Assembly: GCA_041920465.1 (NCBI GenBank)
Contig: JBHGXW010000034.1
Location: 122,901 to 186,900 of the forward strand
Length of the DNA stretch: 64,000 bases
DNA from: Brevibacillus_H sp041920465
Lineage (GTDB): Bacteria > Bacillota > Bacilli > Brevibacillales > Brevibacillaceae
Direction: 5' to 3'
The translations under genes and the position numbers were made by a program. This document shows, piece by piece, positions 26,827 through 37,600 of this stretch. Numbering within the stretch: position 1 is the stretch's first letter; every line of letters starts with the position of its first letter. The notes under the pieces are model-generated. The model was given only the letters and a program-made list of their open reading frames with translations. It made no database searches and was not told the DNA's origin.

Positions 26827-27383
26827 TGCCACAGTCGATTTTAAAAGACATGGAAGAACGTATGTCGAAAGCCATTCACACACTGAAAAAAGATTTGACT
26901 ACCTTGCGCACTGGCCGAGCAACTCCGGCAATTCTTGACAAAGTAATGGTTGACTATTACGGCGCACCGACGCCAATCAGCCAATTGGCCAACATTAGCG
27001 CTCCGGAGCCTCGCTTATTAACGATCCAGCCATGGGACAAATCAGCACTGAAAGAGATTGATAGAGCCATTCAACAATCGGACCTGGGACTTACTCCGTC
27101 CAATGACGGCTCCATCATCCGGATCGTAATTCCGCCGCTTACGGAAGAGCGCCGCAAAGAGTTGGTGAAGGTTGCCGGCCGTGATGGGGAAGAAGCAAAA
27201 GTGGCAATCCGCAACATTCGTCGCGACGCCAATGAAGAAATCAAGAAGTTGGAGAAAGCGGGCACCATTTCGGAAGATGAATCCCGCCGTCATCAAGAAA
27301 CGATCCAAAAGACAACGGATAAATACATCGCAGAAGTGGATAAAATTGTTAAGGAAAAAGAAAAAGATATTATGGAAGTATAA
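26826..27383 (+). CDS. frr: Ribosome recycling factor
   Basis: A 185-residue protein of standard length. Motifs are LRTGRATPAILDKVMVDYYG, PEPRLLTIQPWDKSALKEI and the C-terminal helix ending DKIVKEKEKDIMEV. It separates post-termination ribosomes with EF-G. Its start overlaps pyrH, so translation is coupled. A GC-rich hairpin follows. Confidence 0.99.
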   Translation: MPQSILKDMEERMSKAIHTLKKDLTTLRTGRATPAILDKVMVDYYGAPTPISQLANISAPEPRLLTIQPWDKSALKEIDRAIQQSDLGLTPSNDGSIIRIVIPPLTEERRKELVKVAGRDGEEAKVAIRNIRRDANEEIKKLEKAGTISEDESRRHQETIQKTTDKYIAEVDKIVKEKEKDIMEV

Positions 27384-27403
27384 AACCAAGTAGAGCAAAG
27401 TAG

Positions 27404-27434
27404 CTTCCCCCTCTCTCCAGAAAAGAGGGGGAGT
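27404..27434 (+). terminator. Hairpin after frr
   Basis: CCCCCTCT (27407-27414) pairs with AGAGGGGG (27424-27431), extended by two or three weaker pairs. No continuous T-run follows, so it may be a weak terminator or processing signal. Confidence 0.55.
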
Positions 27435-27467
27435 TACGTCTACATTTCTCTTTCTGGGGGAAACCTT

Positions 27468-28241
27468 ATGTTAGAACGTATTGGCCAAATGTTGGCGAAG
27501 AAAGTCAACCAGACAGATCAACCGCTCATTATGGATCCGCACGGTGAAATACCGAAACATATTGCCGTTATTATGGACGGAAACGGCAGATGGGCAAAAA
27601 TGCGCAGCATGCCTCGGGTGGCGGGGCATCGCGCCGGAATGAAAACAGTAAAAGAAATTGTCAAAGCCGCTGATGCAATCGGTGTACAAGTCATGACGAT
27701 GTACGCTTTCTCTACAGAAAACTGGAAACGTCCGCGGGAAGAAGTAGACTTTTTGATGCGTTTGCCGCAAGAATTCTTGTCGACTGAATTGGATGAATTG
27801 ATCGAACGCAACGTAAGACTCCGCTTGGTCGGCAGTAAGGAAGGGCTGCCTGCTTATACGTTGGAAGCAATGGAGATGGCGGAGGAAAAAACCAAACATA
27901 ACACAGGACTGCAATTGAATTTTGCTTTGAATTACGGGGGACGCACCGAGATCGTCAAAGCAGTCAGCGAGCTTGCCAGGCTTGTTTCGGATGGAAAATT
28001 ATCAGCGGATGAGATTGATGAAACCGCAATCTCATCGCATTTGTATACAAATGACACCCCAGATCCTGACTTACTTATTCGTACGAGTGGTGAAATTCGC
28101 TTAAGCAACTTTATGCTCTGGCAATTGGCGTACACCGAGCTCTGGTTTACGGATGTACTTTGGCCTGACTTCACCAAGGAAGATTTTTACCAAGCCATTG
28201 CGGAATTTCAAGGAAGAGCCCGTCGATACGGAGCGGTTTAA
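27468..28241 (+). CDS. uppS: Undecaprenyl diphosphate synthase
   Basis: A 257-residue cis-prenyltransferase that makes the C55 lipid carrier for wall synthesis. The signature HIAVIMDGNGRWAKMR is near residue 31, with the catalytic Asp in MDGNGRWA. TMYAFSTENWKRP and LNFALNYGGR follow, and the C-terminal RTSGEIRLSNFMLWQLAY. ATG 27468 follows GGGGGAAACCTT. It leads the uppS-cdsA-dxr-rasP-ispG-proS cluster. Confidence 0.98.
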   Translation: MLERIGQMLAKKVNQTDQPLIMDPHGEIPKHIAVIMDGNGRWAKMRSMPRVAGHRAGMKTVKEIVKAADAIGVQVMTMYAFSTENWKRPREEVDFLMRLPQEFLSTELDELIERNVRLRLVGSKEGLPAYTLEAMEMAEEKTKHNTGLQLNFALNYGGRTEIVKAVSELARLVSDGKLSADEIDETAISSHLYTNDTPDPDLLIRTSGEIRLSNFMLWQLAYTELWFTDVLWPDFTKEDFYQAIAEFQGRARRYGAV

Positions 28242-28259
28242 CCGAAGAGGTGGAAAAGG

Positions 28260-29057
28260 TTGAAGCAACGAATTGTTACAGGATTATTCGGAGGCATCCT
28301 ATTTATTTCTCTCGTTTACTTGGGAGGACTATGGTATTCCCTCCTCGTTTTATTATTGGCCTTGATTGGCCTTTTTGAATTTTTACGCATGGCTCATGTA
28401 CAACCGTTCAGTTTCCCGGGGCTATTGAGTTATGTGCTGCTGTTAAGCATTTTGTGGCCTGATCTCGTTTCTGCAAGCTGGCCATTTTTTCATTTTTCCT
28501 ATCTGTTGATGCCAATCTTGTTGCTTCTTTTGTTTTACACAGTTGTCCGCAAAAACGAGTTTCATATCGAACATGTCGCCTTGTCCATTGTTGGCGCACT
28601 CTATATCGGATATGGTTTCTTGTACATCGCGGCTTATCGCAACGGACTAGACGAGCATGGCTTTTGGTTAACCATCTTGGTGCTCTTAGGTATTTGGTCA
28701 ACGGATTCGGGAGCTTATTTTGCAGGTCGAGCGTTTGGCAAAAACAAGCTTTGGCCGGCGATCAGCCCCAACAAAACAATTGAAGGTGCGATTGGGGGAC
28801 TACTTGCGGCGTTTGTCGTTGTATTGGCGGTTAACGCAGTCAAGGGAGTAATTCCTTTTAACCAAGCATTGGCAATTGCTTGTGTTATCGGATTGGCGGC
28901 ACAGATGGGAGATTTGGTGGAATCGGCCATCAAGCGTCACTTCGGGGTAAAGGATTCGGGACAGATTTTTCCCGGACACGGGGGCGTGCTTGATCGTTTC
29001 GACAGCTGGCTGGTTGTATTCCCGATATTATATTTGCTAGGATTACATACTGTATAA
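28260..29057 (+). CDS. cdsA: Phosphatidate cytidylyltransferase
   Basis: A 265-residue membrane enzyme making CDP-diacylglycerol from CTP and phosphatidate. About eight hydrophobic helices are visible. The family signature SAIKRHFGVKDSGQIFPGHG is followed by GVLDRFDSW, complete near the C-terminus. The start is TTG 28260 behind AGAGGTGGAAAAGG; no in-frame ATG fits. The next gene has its ribosome-binding site 15 bases past the stop. Confidence 0.97.
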   Translation: MKQRIVTGLFGGILFISLVYLGGLWYSLLVLLLALIGLFEFLRMAHVQPFSFPGLLSYVLLLSILWPDLVSASWPFFHFSYLLMPILLLLLFYTVVRKNEFHIEHVALSIVGALYIGYGFLYIAAYRNGLDEHGFWLTILVLLGIWSTDSGAYFAGRAFGKNKLWPAISPNKTIEGAIGGLLAAFVVVLAVNAVKGVIPFNQALAIACVIGLAAQMGDLVESAIKRHFGVKDSGQIFPGHGGVLDRFDSWLVVFPILYLLGLHTV

Positions 29058-29086
29058 AAGACAGAATGGGTAGAGGTGGACTTTAC

Positions 29087-30241
29087 GTGAAGAAGATAGC
29101 GCTACTCGGATCAACTGGCTCCATCGGCACAAGCACGTTGGAAGTAGTCGCTCAACATCCGGATGAATTCCAGATTGTCGGTTTGTCAGCAGGTTCAAAC
29201 ATCGAACTTTTGGCAAGCCAAGTGAAACAATTTCGTCCTGAGATCGTATCTGTAGGTAAGCCTGAGTATATGGAACAGCTTCGTGAATATATTGGAGATG
29301 CATGGCTGCCGGAAATTGTCTATGGAAAAGAAGGACTTATCCAGGTAGCCAGCCACGCTTCTGCCAACTTCGTCATGACAGCCGTTGTGGGAAGCGTTGG
29401 CGTTGAGCCTACACTGTCAGCAATCAAGGCGGGAAAAACGATTGGACTTGCCAACAAGGAAACGCTGGTCAGTGCGGGACATATCGTGATGGAAGCGGCC
29501 AAAAAGCACAATGTGGCGATTATTCCGGTGGATAGTGAGCATTCTGCCATTTTTCAATCGCTGCAGGGAAACAGCATGGATGATGTGGCCCGAATCATTC
29601 TGACCGCATCGGGAGGCTCTTTCAGGCATCTGTCCCGCGACGAGCTAAAGCAGGTCAGCATTCAAGACGCATTAAATCATCCGAACTGGAACATGGGGGC
29701 CAAAGTCACCATCGATTCCGCCACCATGATGAACAAAGGCCTGGAAGTGCTGGAAGCTCATTGGCTGTTTGGACTTCCTTTCGAACAAATTGAATGTGTT
29801 CTCCATTATGAAAGTATCATACACTCTATGGTAGAATATAAGGATAGGGCAGTGATTGCGCAATTGGGCACACCCGATATGAAGGTGCCGATACAATATG
29901 CCCTAAGCTATCCGCGAAGATTTGATCTCAAGACGCAACCGCTTGATCTGATTTCCTGCGGCACTCTTCATTTTGCCCGCATGGATTTCGACCGTTATCC
30001 TATGCTTCAGCTCGCTTATGAATGCGGAAAACGGGGAGGAACCTTGCCGACAGTCATGAATGCAGCCAATGAAGTGGCAGTAGAGCGGTTCTTGAAAAAT
30101 GACATCTCGTTTTTACAGATAGAAGAACTGGTGAAAACGGTATGCGAGAAGCATGACGTTGCTTCCAATCCGGAGTTGGAAGTTATTTTTGCGGCTGATC
30201 GATGGGCGCGCGAGCAAGCTTATCAATGGAAAATTCGATAA
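29087..30241 (+). CDS. dxr: 1-deoxy-D-xylulose 5-phosphate reductoisomerase
   Basis: A 384-residue enzyme of the MEP isoprenoid pathway, converting DXP to MEP with NADPH. I chose GTG 29087 (VKKIALLGSTGSIG) because AGAGGTGGA sits 8 bases upstream; the in-frame ATG at 29066 precedes that site. The NADPH loop LLGSTGSIGTSTLEV, GLANKETLVSAG, PVDSEHSAIFQ and KVTIDSATMMNKGLE are all present. ispG of the same pathway is two genes downstream. Confidence 0.97.
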   Translation: MKKIALLGSTGSIGTSTLEVVAQHPDEFQIVGLSAGSNIELLASQVKQFRPEIVSVGKPEYMEQLREYIGDAWLPEIVYGKEGLIQVASHASANFVMTAVVGSVGVEPTLSAIKAGKTIGLANKETLVSAGHIVMEAAKKHNVAIIPVDSEHSAIFQSLQGNSMDDVARIILTASGGSFRHLSRDELKQVSIQDALNHPNWNMGAKVTIDSATMMNKGLEVLEAHWLFGLPFEQIECVLHYESIIHSMVEYKDRAVIAQLGTPDMKVPIQYALSYPRRFDLKTQPLDLISCGTLHFARMDFDRYPMLQLAYECGKRGGTLPTVMNAANEVAVERFLKNDISFLQIEELVKTVCEKHDVASNPELEVIFAADRWAREQAYQWKIR

Positions 30242-30271
30242 GAAATAAGCACAGAAAGGTGGCCAAATCCT

Positions 30272-31537
30272 TTGCCTATGCCTAACTTGGATTCGTTTGG
30301 ATCGATTCTCGCCATAATCGTGGTATTCAGCTTGCTGGTACTCGTACATGAATTAGGACATTTTCTCCTGGCAAAGCGAGCAGGCATTCTTTGTCGGGAA
30401 TTTGCCTTGGGTATGGGGCCGAAGCTGTTTCGCTTCAAACGGGGTGAGACTGAATATACTATTCGTCTGTTGCCAATCGGCGGTTTGGTTCGGATGGCTG
30501 GGGAAGATCCGGAGCTGGATGTACTGAAAGCTCATATGATGATTGATGTGGAGTTGGATCATGCAAACCGCGTAACCAGGATATATTTACAGCCAGCTGC
30601 CAATCCCCAAGGAAAATTGATTCGCGGGGTTGTGGCTGATTTTGATCTGGAGCGCAAACTGACGCTTACCCTGGATGTTTCAGGCACCCAGGAAACATAT
30701 CACGTTCACCCGCAAGCTGCTTTGATTTTTGACGGGCGGGAAGTACAGATTGCCCCGTTTGACAGGCAATTTAAAGGGAAAACGGTTGGACAACGCTTCT
30801 TGACTATTTTTGCCGGTCCGGCAGCCAATTTTATATTGGCATTCGTTTTGCTGATGGCAAGCGGTTTGTTTTATGGAGTGCCAACCAATGAACCGATGAT
30901 TGGACAGGTGAAAGCAGGCGGTCCGGCAGCCAAAGCGGGCCTTTTGGAAGGAGACCGCGTCATATCCATACAACATCGACCGGTTCATTCTTGGGAGGAG
31001 ATTGTCGAGATTGTCAGCCAATCTCCTGGTAAGACACTAACCTTTCAAATTGAGCGTGCCGGGGTGCAGAGACAAATTCCCGTCCTGGTGCTAAACGAAA
31101 ACAATCAAGGGAAAATCATGGTGTATAATCCGGTGACATATTCGCCGATTGAGTCCATTCGCTACGGTGCGTTGGCTACCTATGATTTTACTTCGATGAT
31201 CATCGGCAATTTGGCAATGCTGTTTACCGGTTCGGTCGGCTTGAAAGACTTGAGCGGTCCTGTCGGCATCTTCAAGATGACCGGCGAATTCGCTCAACAA
31301 GGGCTAAAAATATTGATTCAATGGGCGGCGGTGTTAAGCATCAACCTTGGTCTTTTTAATCTGCTTCCGCTGCCGGCGCTGGACGGAGGACGGCTTGTCT
31401 TCTTGGGCGTAGAGGCGCTTAGAGGAAGACCGGTTGATCCGCATAAAGAAGGCATGGTGCACTTTCTTGGTTTTGCCTTTTTGATGCTGCTCATTCTGGT
31501 CGTTACCTGGAATGATATTCAACGCTTTTTCTTTTAA
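30272..31537 (+). CDS. rasP: Site-2 intramembrane metalloprotease RasP
   Basis: A 421-residue membrane protease. HELGH (H26, E27, H30) is in the first membrane helix and the second metal motif LPALDGGR is near residue 370. A PDZ domain (about 205-285: GGPAAKAGLLEGDRV) lies between membrane helices. TTG 30272 lies 9 bases after AAAGGTGG; ATG 30278 is the alternative. RasP cleaves anti-sigma RsiW, FtsL and signal peptide remnants in B. subtilis. Length matches (B. subtilis 422). Confidence 0.96.
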   Translation: MPMPNLDSFGSILAIIVVFSLLVLVHELGHFLLAKRAGILCREFALGMGPKLFRFKRGETEYTIRLLPIGGLVRMAGEDPELDVLKAHMMIDVELDHANRVTRIYLQPAANPQGKLIRGVVADFDLERKLTLTLDVSGTQETYHVHPQAALIFDGREVQIAPFDRQFKGKTVGQRFLTIFAGPAANFILAFVLLMASGLFYGVPTNEPMIGQVKAGGPAAKAGLLEGDRVISIQHRPVHSWEEIVEIVSQSPGKTLTFQIERAGVQRQIPVLVLNENNQGKIMVYNPVTYSPIESIRYGALATYDFTSMIIGNLAMLFTGSVGLKDLSGPVGIFKMTGEFAQQGLKILIQWAAVLSINLGLFNLLPLPALDGGRLVFLGVEALRGRPVDPHKEGMVHFLGFAFLMLLILVVTWNDIQRFFF

Positions 31538-31597
31538 ATACCCGCTTTTGTTGCAGTTTAACGGAGACAACAGAGGAGAAAAGGATGGTGTTCGAAG

Positions 31598-32653
31598 GTG
31601 TTTAAACGCGAGGAGACGAAACCGGTATTTGTTGGGGGCGTACAGATCGGCGGACAAAAAGGCGTCGTCATTCAGTCCATGACAACGGCTGACACACGTG
31701 ATGTGGAATCAACTTTGGAACAGATCAACCGATTATATGAGGCTGGCTGTCAAATCGTTCGTCTGGCGGTAATCAACGAAGATGCGGCAAGAGCAATCAA
31801 AGCGATCAAGGAACGTTCCCCTCTGCCGCTGGTAGCCGATATTCATTTTGATTACAAATTGGCTTTGATCGCGCTGGAAAGCGGTATTGATAAAATCAGA
31901 ATCAATCCAGGCAACATTGGTTCCAAGGAGAAGACCAAAGCAGTCGTGGAAGCATGCCGGGAGCGCAATGTGCCGATTCGAATCGGGGTTAACTCCGGCT
32001 CGGTAGAAAAGCGCTTGTTGGACAAATACGGCTATCCAAGCCCGGAGGCCATTGTGGAAAGCGCACTTGATCACGTTGAGATTCTGGAAGACTTGAATTA
32101 CGATAATATCGTGATTTCGCTTAAATCTTCCGATGTGCCAACCATGATCCAAACTTATTCGCTGATGGCCGAAAAACGGAATTATCCGCTTCATGTCGGT
32201 GTTACGGAAGCAGGTACCCAATTCTCCGGCAGCATCAAGTCTGCGGTGGGAATCGGTACGGTTCTCTCCATGGGAATCGGGGATACGATACGCGTTTCGC
32301 TCACCGCTGATCCGGTGGAAGAGATTAAAGTAGCGAAGCAAATTTTGAAAAGCCTCGATATTGTCAATAACGATCCGGTCGTGATTTCCTGCCCTTCTTG
32401 TGGACGCTGTGCAATCGATTTGATTGGACTGGCTACCAAAGTAGAGGATGCCGTATCCAACCTGAAAAAACCTCTGAAGATTGCCGTGATGGGCTGCGCG
32501 GTTAACGGACCTGGAGAAGCGCGTGAAGCGGATATCGGCGTAGCCGGCGGCAATGGCGAAGGGCTTATCTTCCGCAACGGGGAGATCGTGCGTAAGGTAA
32601 AAGAAGAAGAACTTTTTGATGAGTTGATGAAAGAAATTGAATCGATTTTGTAA
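31598..32653 (+). CDS. ispG: 4-hydroxy-3-methylbut-2-enyl diphosphate synthase (IspG)
   Basis: A 351-residue iron-sulfur enzyme of the MEP pathway. It has a TIM-barrel part (GGVQIGGQKGVVIQSMTTAD; ADIHFDYKLAL; RINPGNIG) and a C-terminal cluster domain with Cys ligands in SCPSCGRC and GCAVNGPGEA. The start is GTG 31598. Its place between rasP and proS differs from B. subtilis, where ispG is elsewhere, but places two MEP genes in one cluster. Confidence 0.96.
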   Translation: MFKREETKPVFVGGVQIGGQKGVVIQSMTTADTRDVESTLEQINRLYEAGCQIVRLAVINEDAARAIKAIKERSPLPLVADIHFDYKLALIALESGIDKIRINPGNIGSKEKTKAVVEACRERNVPIRIGVNSGSVEKRLLDKYGYPSPEAIVESALDHVEILEDLNYDNIVISLKSSDVPTMIQTYSLMAEKRNYPLHVGVTEAGTQFSGSIKSAVGIGTVLSMGIGDTIRVSLTADPVEEIKVAKQILKSLDIVNNDPVVISCPSCGRCAIDLIGLATKVEDAVSNLKKPLKIAVMGCAVNGPGEAREADIGVAGGNGEGLIFRNGEIVRKVKEEELFDELMKEIESIL

Positions 32654-32702
32654 GAAATGAATGGAATTGGTAGCCGTTTTGTCAGTCGAAGGAGGAAATG
32701 TC

Positions 32703-34451
32703 GTGTTGAAACAAAGCCAACTATTAATCCCAACTCTCAGGGAAGTGCCTTCCGATGCGGAGATCGCCAGCCACAAGCTGCTTTTGCGTGCTGGAATGGC
32801 CCGTCAGTTAGCATCGGGAATTTATACATATTTGCCGCTCGCTCTTCGCGTGTTGCAAAAGTTTCAAGCGATTGTAAGAGAAGAAATGAATCGTGCCGGG
32901 GCCCCGGAAATTCTTCTGCCGTCTATGCAGCCAGCTGAGCTTTGGCTGAAATCTGGACGCTGGGATGTGTACGGACCTGAACTTGTGCGTCTGAATGACC
33001 GGCACAACCGTCCGTTTGCCCTCGGTCCTACCCATGAAGAAGTCGTCACCACACTGGTTGGCGATGATGTCAACTCTTACAAAAAGCTGCCGCTTAACCT
33101 CTATCAAATTCAAACGAAGTTCCGCGATGAAGTTCGCCCGCGTTTCGGGTTGATCCGTTGCCGCGAATTTATCATGAAAGACGCCTATTCCTTTGATACG
33201 TCTCAAGAAGGTTTGGACAAGAACTTTCAGGCGATGTTTGATGCCTATACGAGAATTTTTACCCGCGTCGGTCTGAACTTCCGTGCCGTGGAAGCGGACG
33301 CCGGATCAATTGGCGGAACAGGCACCTATGAGTTCATGGCATTGTGTGACATTGGCGAAGATACGATTGCTTATTCGACCGAAAGCGATTATGCTGCCAA
33401 TCTGGAAAAAGCAGAAGTGGTGTACAAGCCAAAACCAAAACAAAACTACGAAGTACCGCCGACTGAAAAAATCCATACTCCTGGCGTCCGTACAATTGAG
33501 CAGCTGGTAAACAGCCTTGGAATGGAAGCTTCCGAAATCATCAAGAGCCTGGTGTATCGGATCGACGATCAATTCGTCCTTGTATTGGTGCGAGGCGATC
33601 ATGAGTTGAACGAAGTGAAGCTGAAGAATCTTTATGATGCGACCCATGTTCGTATGGCGACCGAAGAAGAAGTGCGCCAGTTGATTGGCGCTCCGGTTGG
33701 CTTTGTCGGACCGATTGGCGTTCCGGACGACCTGGAAATCGTAGCGGATAACTTCATCCAAGACGTAACCGATGGTGTGGTTGGCGCCAATGAAGCGGAC
33801 TATCACCTGAAACACGTGTCACCTAAACGTGATTTGCGAATTAGCCGCTATTCCGATCTTCGCAACATCATGGAAGGGGACGATTCTCCGCGTGACAACG
33901 GCAAGATTGCATTTGCCCGTGGGGTTGAAGTGGGTCATGTGTTCAAGCTGGGCACGAAATATTCCAAAGTCATGGGAGCTACGTACCTTGACGAAAACGG
34001 CCGTTCGCAAGACATGATCATGGGCTGCTACGGAATCGGTATCTCCCGTACGTTGGCAGCGGTTATCGAGCAGCATAACGACGAGAACGGAATTATCTGG
34101 CCTGTTGCAGTCGCGCCGTTCCATGTACATGTCATCCCGATCAACGCCAAAGTGGACGAGCAGCGCGAAGCAAGTGAAAAAATCTATAACGCCCTTACCG
34201 AGGCGGGTGTTGAAGTGCTTTATGACGACCGTCCGGAGCGTGCCGGCGTGAAATTCAAAGATGCCGATCTGATAGGTTTGCCGCTACGCATTACGGTATC
34301 CGACAAAATCTCCGAAGGAATGGTGGAAGTACGTGTCCGCCGCACCAAAGAGACATTTGAGGTTTCCCTCAATGAGCTGGCATCATTTGTTCAGGCCAAA
34401 CTGGCCGAGCTCTCCCAACAAGAAACAAATCCTGTGAAAGCGACTGTCTAG
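32703..34451 (+). CDS. proS: Prolyl-tRNA synthetase, bacterial type with editing domain
   Basis: A 582-residue class II synthetase. I chose GTG 32703 (or TTG 32706) because GGAGG is at 32691-32695 and the family starts LKQSQLLIPTLREVPSDAE. Motif 2 region RFGLIRCREFIMKDAYSF and motif 3 GCYGIGISRTLAAV are intact. A YbaK-like editing insertion that clears Ala-tRNA(Pro) spans about 225-395. The anticodon-binding domain is at the end. No T-box leader is visible upstream. Confidence 0.97.
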   Translation: MLKQSQLLIPTLREVPSDAEIASHKLLLRAGMARQLASGIYTYLPLALRVLQKFQAIVREEMNRAGAPEILLPSMQPAELWLKSGRWDVYGPELVRLNDRHNRPFALGPTHEEVVTTLVGDDVNSYKKLPLNLYQIQTKFRDEVRPRFGLIRCREFIMKDAYSFDTSQEGLDKNFQAMFDAYTRIFTRVGLNFRAVEADAGSIGGTGTYEFMALCDIGEDTIAYSTESDYAANLEKAEVVYKPKPKQNYEVPPTEKIHTPGVRTIEQLVNSLGMEASEIIKSLVYRIDDQFVLVLVRGDHELNEVKLKNLYDATHVRMATEEEVRQLIGAPVGFVGPIGVPDDLEIVADNFIQDVTDGVVGANEADYHLKHVSPKRDLRISRYSDLRNIMEGDDSPRDNGKIAFARGVEVGHVFKLGTKYSKVMGATYLDENGRSQDMIMGCYGIGISRTLAAVIEQHNDENGIIWPVAVAPFHVHVIPINAKVDEQREASEKIYNALTEAGVEVLYDDRPERAGVKFKDADLIGLPLRITVSDKISEGMVEVRVRRTKETFEVSLNELASFVQAKLAELSQQETNPVKATV

Positions 34452-34482
34452 CAGGAATCAACACACATTTTGTCGAAGAATG

Positions 34483-34515
34483 AAGTGGTACTCCATTTGC
34501 GGGGTACCACTTTTT
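34483..34515 (+). terminator. Intrinsic terminator after proS
   Basis: AAGTGGTAC (34483-34491) pairs with GTACCACTT (34504-34512), extended inward by three pairs to a six-base loop. A T-run follows. Confidence 0.92.
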
Positions 34516-34552
34516 ACATTCACTCTGAAATGGTCTTTTGCTAGCTAGAAAT

Positions 34553-34612
34553 TATCTGTCAGGGACCCGCCAGATAAAAATCTGGTTCTGTGAGGCGAGC
34601 ATAAGCTTATGC
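34553..34612 (+). promoter_or_regulatory. Overlapping inverted repeats and 14-base palindrome before polC
   Basis: TATCTG (34553-34558) can pair with CAGATA (34571-34576). The overlapping CCAGAT (34570-34575) can instead pair with ATCTGG (34580-34585), so the two stems are mutually exclusive. The perfect palindrome GCATAAGCTTATGC follows at 34599-34612. Such an arrangement fits either an operator or a structural switch; neither is proven. Confidence 0.45.
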
Positions 34613-34643
34613 CGGCTGGGTTATATAATTGAGGTGTTTTCCC

Positions 34644-37600
34644 ATGGTTGATCTACAAGAACAGAAACAGCGATTTGCTCTCTTGCTTAAGCATCTGGAG
34701 ATTCCTCCGGATTGGGTCGAGCAGTTTTTCCAAGACGGGCTGATCAATAAGTTGGAACTTTATAGACAAAACAAGGAATGGATTTTTACCTTTACGCTGC
34801 CTAGACTTTTGCCTTTCCAGGTATATCAATCGTTTACCAAGCGCTTGTTTTCTTCTTTTGCTCATCTGGCCAAAGTGGATGCGTTCATACAATACGCGGA
34901 GAAGCCACAGGTTGCCAATGTGGTAGAAGAGTATTGGGATTATTTGCTTCACGAGGCAGAACAGAAGCTGAATTCACTGGCTGCCCAAATCCGTACGTGT
35001 GAGCGCGAGGTAACAGGTGACGACGTAAAAGTCAAAATGCCTACGGAGATGTCCGTTGAGTTGACGAAGCGGAAAAAGGCGGATCAAGAACTGCAGGAGA
35101 TTTTTTATAAGGTGACGCATACCCGTCCGAAGTTTGTGTTTGTGGCGGACGAAACCGACGAAAATCTCAAAGCGTTCATGGAACAGCGGCAGGAAGAAGA
35201 ACGCGCCTTGGTGCAAGTCGTGATGGAAGCGCAAGCGGAAAAGGAAAAGGGAACTTCCCAGGATTCCAAAGCCGAAGCGATTACGACACTTGTCATTGGA
35301 TATGAGATAAAAGAAGATGCGGTCCCCATTCATGATATCAAGGAAGAAGAACGCCGTATTGTCGTTCAGGGTACCGTGTTTAATGCGGAACTGAAGGAGC
35401 TGAAAAGCGGACGCCATCTGCTTACCTTCAACATTACCGACTATACCGATTCCATTTCGGTCAAGATCTTTTCCCGCGACAAGGAAGACGTCAAGCTGTT
35501 GGAAGCGGTAAAAGACGGCATGTGGCTGAAGGTGCGAGGCAGCGTTCAACACGACACGTTTATGCGCGAGCTGGTTATGATGGCTAACGACCTGAACCAG
35601 ATTGAGCAGATGGGACGCAAGGATAAAGCAACAGAAAAACGTGTCGAGCTGCATTGCCATACTCCGATGAGCATGCTGGATGGGGTTGCTTCGCTGAAGT
35701 CATTGATTTCAACCGCTGCCAAGTGGGGGCACAAGGCGATCGCCGTAACAGACCACGGGGTCGTTCAGGCTTTCCCGGAAGCATACGGAATCGCCAAGAA
35801 AAACAATATGAAATGTATCCTGGGATTGGAAGCGTATGTCATCGATGACGGTGCCGATATTGTTTACAATCTGACAGGATCGTCAAACGATTTTGCAATT
35901 GATGAAAATACGCCGTATGTTGTCTTTGACACGGAGACTACAGGTCTGAACGCCGCGGAGAATACGATTATTGAGATTGCCGCCGTCAAGATGCGCGGCA
36001 CTGAGATTATTGGACAATGGACGGAACTGATTGATCCCGGTTTTCCGATCGGTCCCAAGACGACCGAAATTACCGGTATAACCAATGAAATGCTCCAGGG
36101 AAAACCTGCCCTTGATGTCGTACTGAAGCAGTTTAGGGATTTTGTGGGAGATGCCATCCTTGTTGCGCACAATGCCGAATTTGACCAAGGATTTCTGAAT
36201 GCTTGCGCCAAACGGATCGGGATGGAACCTTGGAATAATCCTTTTTTGGATACACTGCCGCTTGCCCGCATGCTGTATCCGGGAATGCGCAATTACCGGT
36301 TGGGTACGCTGGCGAAGAAGTTTAATGTGGAATTGATTAATGCTCACCGCGCTCTGGATGATACAGTTGCGCTTGCCCATGTTTTTCAATACATGTTGAA
36401 AGATATAAAAGAAAGAGAGATCCGCAGTTTGTCTCACTTAAACGAGGTGAGCAATCAAGAAACCGACTTCAAAAGCGCTCGCCCGTTCCATGCCACACTG
36501 CTCGTGCAGAACAAAGTGGGGCTGAAGAATTTATACAAGCTGGTCAGCCGCTCCCATGTGGAGACCTTCTACCGCGTTCCGCGAATTCAGCGAAGTCAGT
36601 TGATCAAGTATCATGAAGGTTTGCTGTTTGGTACTGCTTGCAAGGAGGGCGAATTATTCCAAGCCATCCTGCGCGGCAAATCCCGTGATGAATTGGTGGA
36701 GATCGCCAAGTTCTACGATTATATCGAGATTCAGCCGATCGAACATTACCGCCCGCTTTTGCGCAATGAGAGCATCAGCTCGCTGGACTCAATCAAAGAC
36801 TACCATCGTTTGCTGATCGACATTGCCCATGAACTGGGAAAACCGGTAACAGCAACAGGGGATGTCCATTTTTTGAATCCCGAAGATGAGATTTTTCGTG
36901 ACGTGTTCCTGTTCTCCAAGGGAGATCAGGATACAGGCAACCAGCCGCCGCTTTATTTCATGACAACGGAAGAAATGCTGCAATCATTCGAATATCTGGG
37001 AGAAGAATTGGCGAAAGAAGTGGTCGTCACCGCTTCCAACCAAATTGCCGATATGATCGAGGACGTAAGCCCGATCCCTGATAAGCTGTACACGCCGATC
37101 ATTGAAGGAGCGGACGATGAGCTTCGCGAGATGTGCTACTCCAAAGCGAAAAGCCTGTATGGCGATCCGCTTCCTGAAATCGTGGAGAAACGTTTGGAGA
37201 AAGAGTTGAACAGTATTATTACGCACGGCTTTGGCGTTATCTATTTGATCTCCCAACGGCTGGTGACCAAATCGTTGCGTGACGGGTATCTGGTTGGTTC
37301 ACGGGGATCTGTCGGGTCTTCCTTCGTGGCGACGATGTCAGAGATTACCGAGGTAAATCCGCTTCCGCCGCATTACCTGTGCCCGAACTGCAAACACAGC
37401 GAATTTATTACGGACGGTTCCATCGGTTCCGGTTTCGACCTGCCGGATAAGGATTGCCCCCAGTGCGGCCATAAGCTCAACAAGGACGGGCAGGATATTC
37501 CGTTCGAAACCTTCTTGGGCTTTAAAGGGGACAAGGTTCCCGATATCGACTTGAACTTCTCCGGTGAATATCAGCCGCGCGCTCACAAGTATACCCAGGA

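Noticed and set aside
32654..32702. T-box leader before proS
   Set aside because: The gap to ispG is too short and has no T-box sequence or terminator.
31733..32776. 347-residue minus-strand frame opposite ispG
   Set aside because: Antisense shadow of a clearly identified gene; Cys/His/Phe-rich composition without domain features.
34624..34629. TATAAT as a polC promoter -10
   Set aside because: The predicted start would fall at or after the ribosome-binding site (34631-34636), and no -35 fits.
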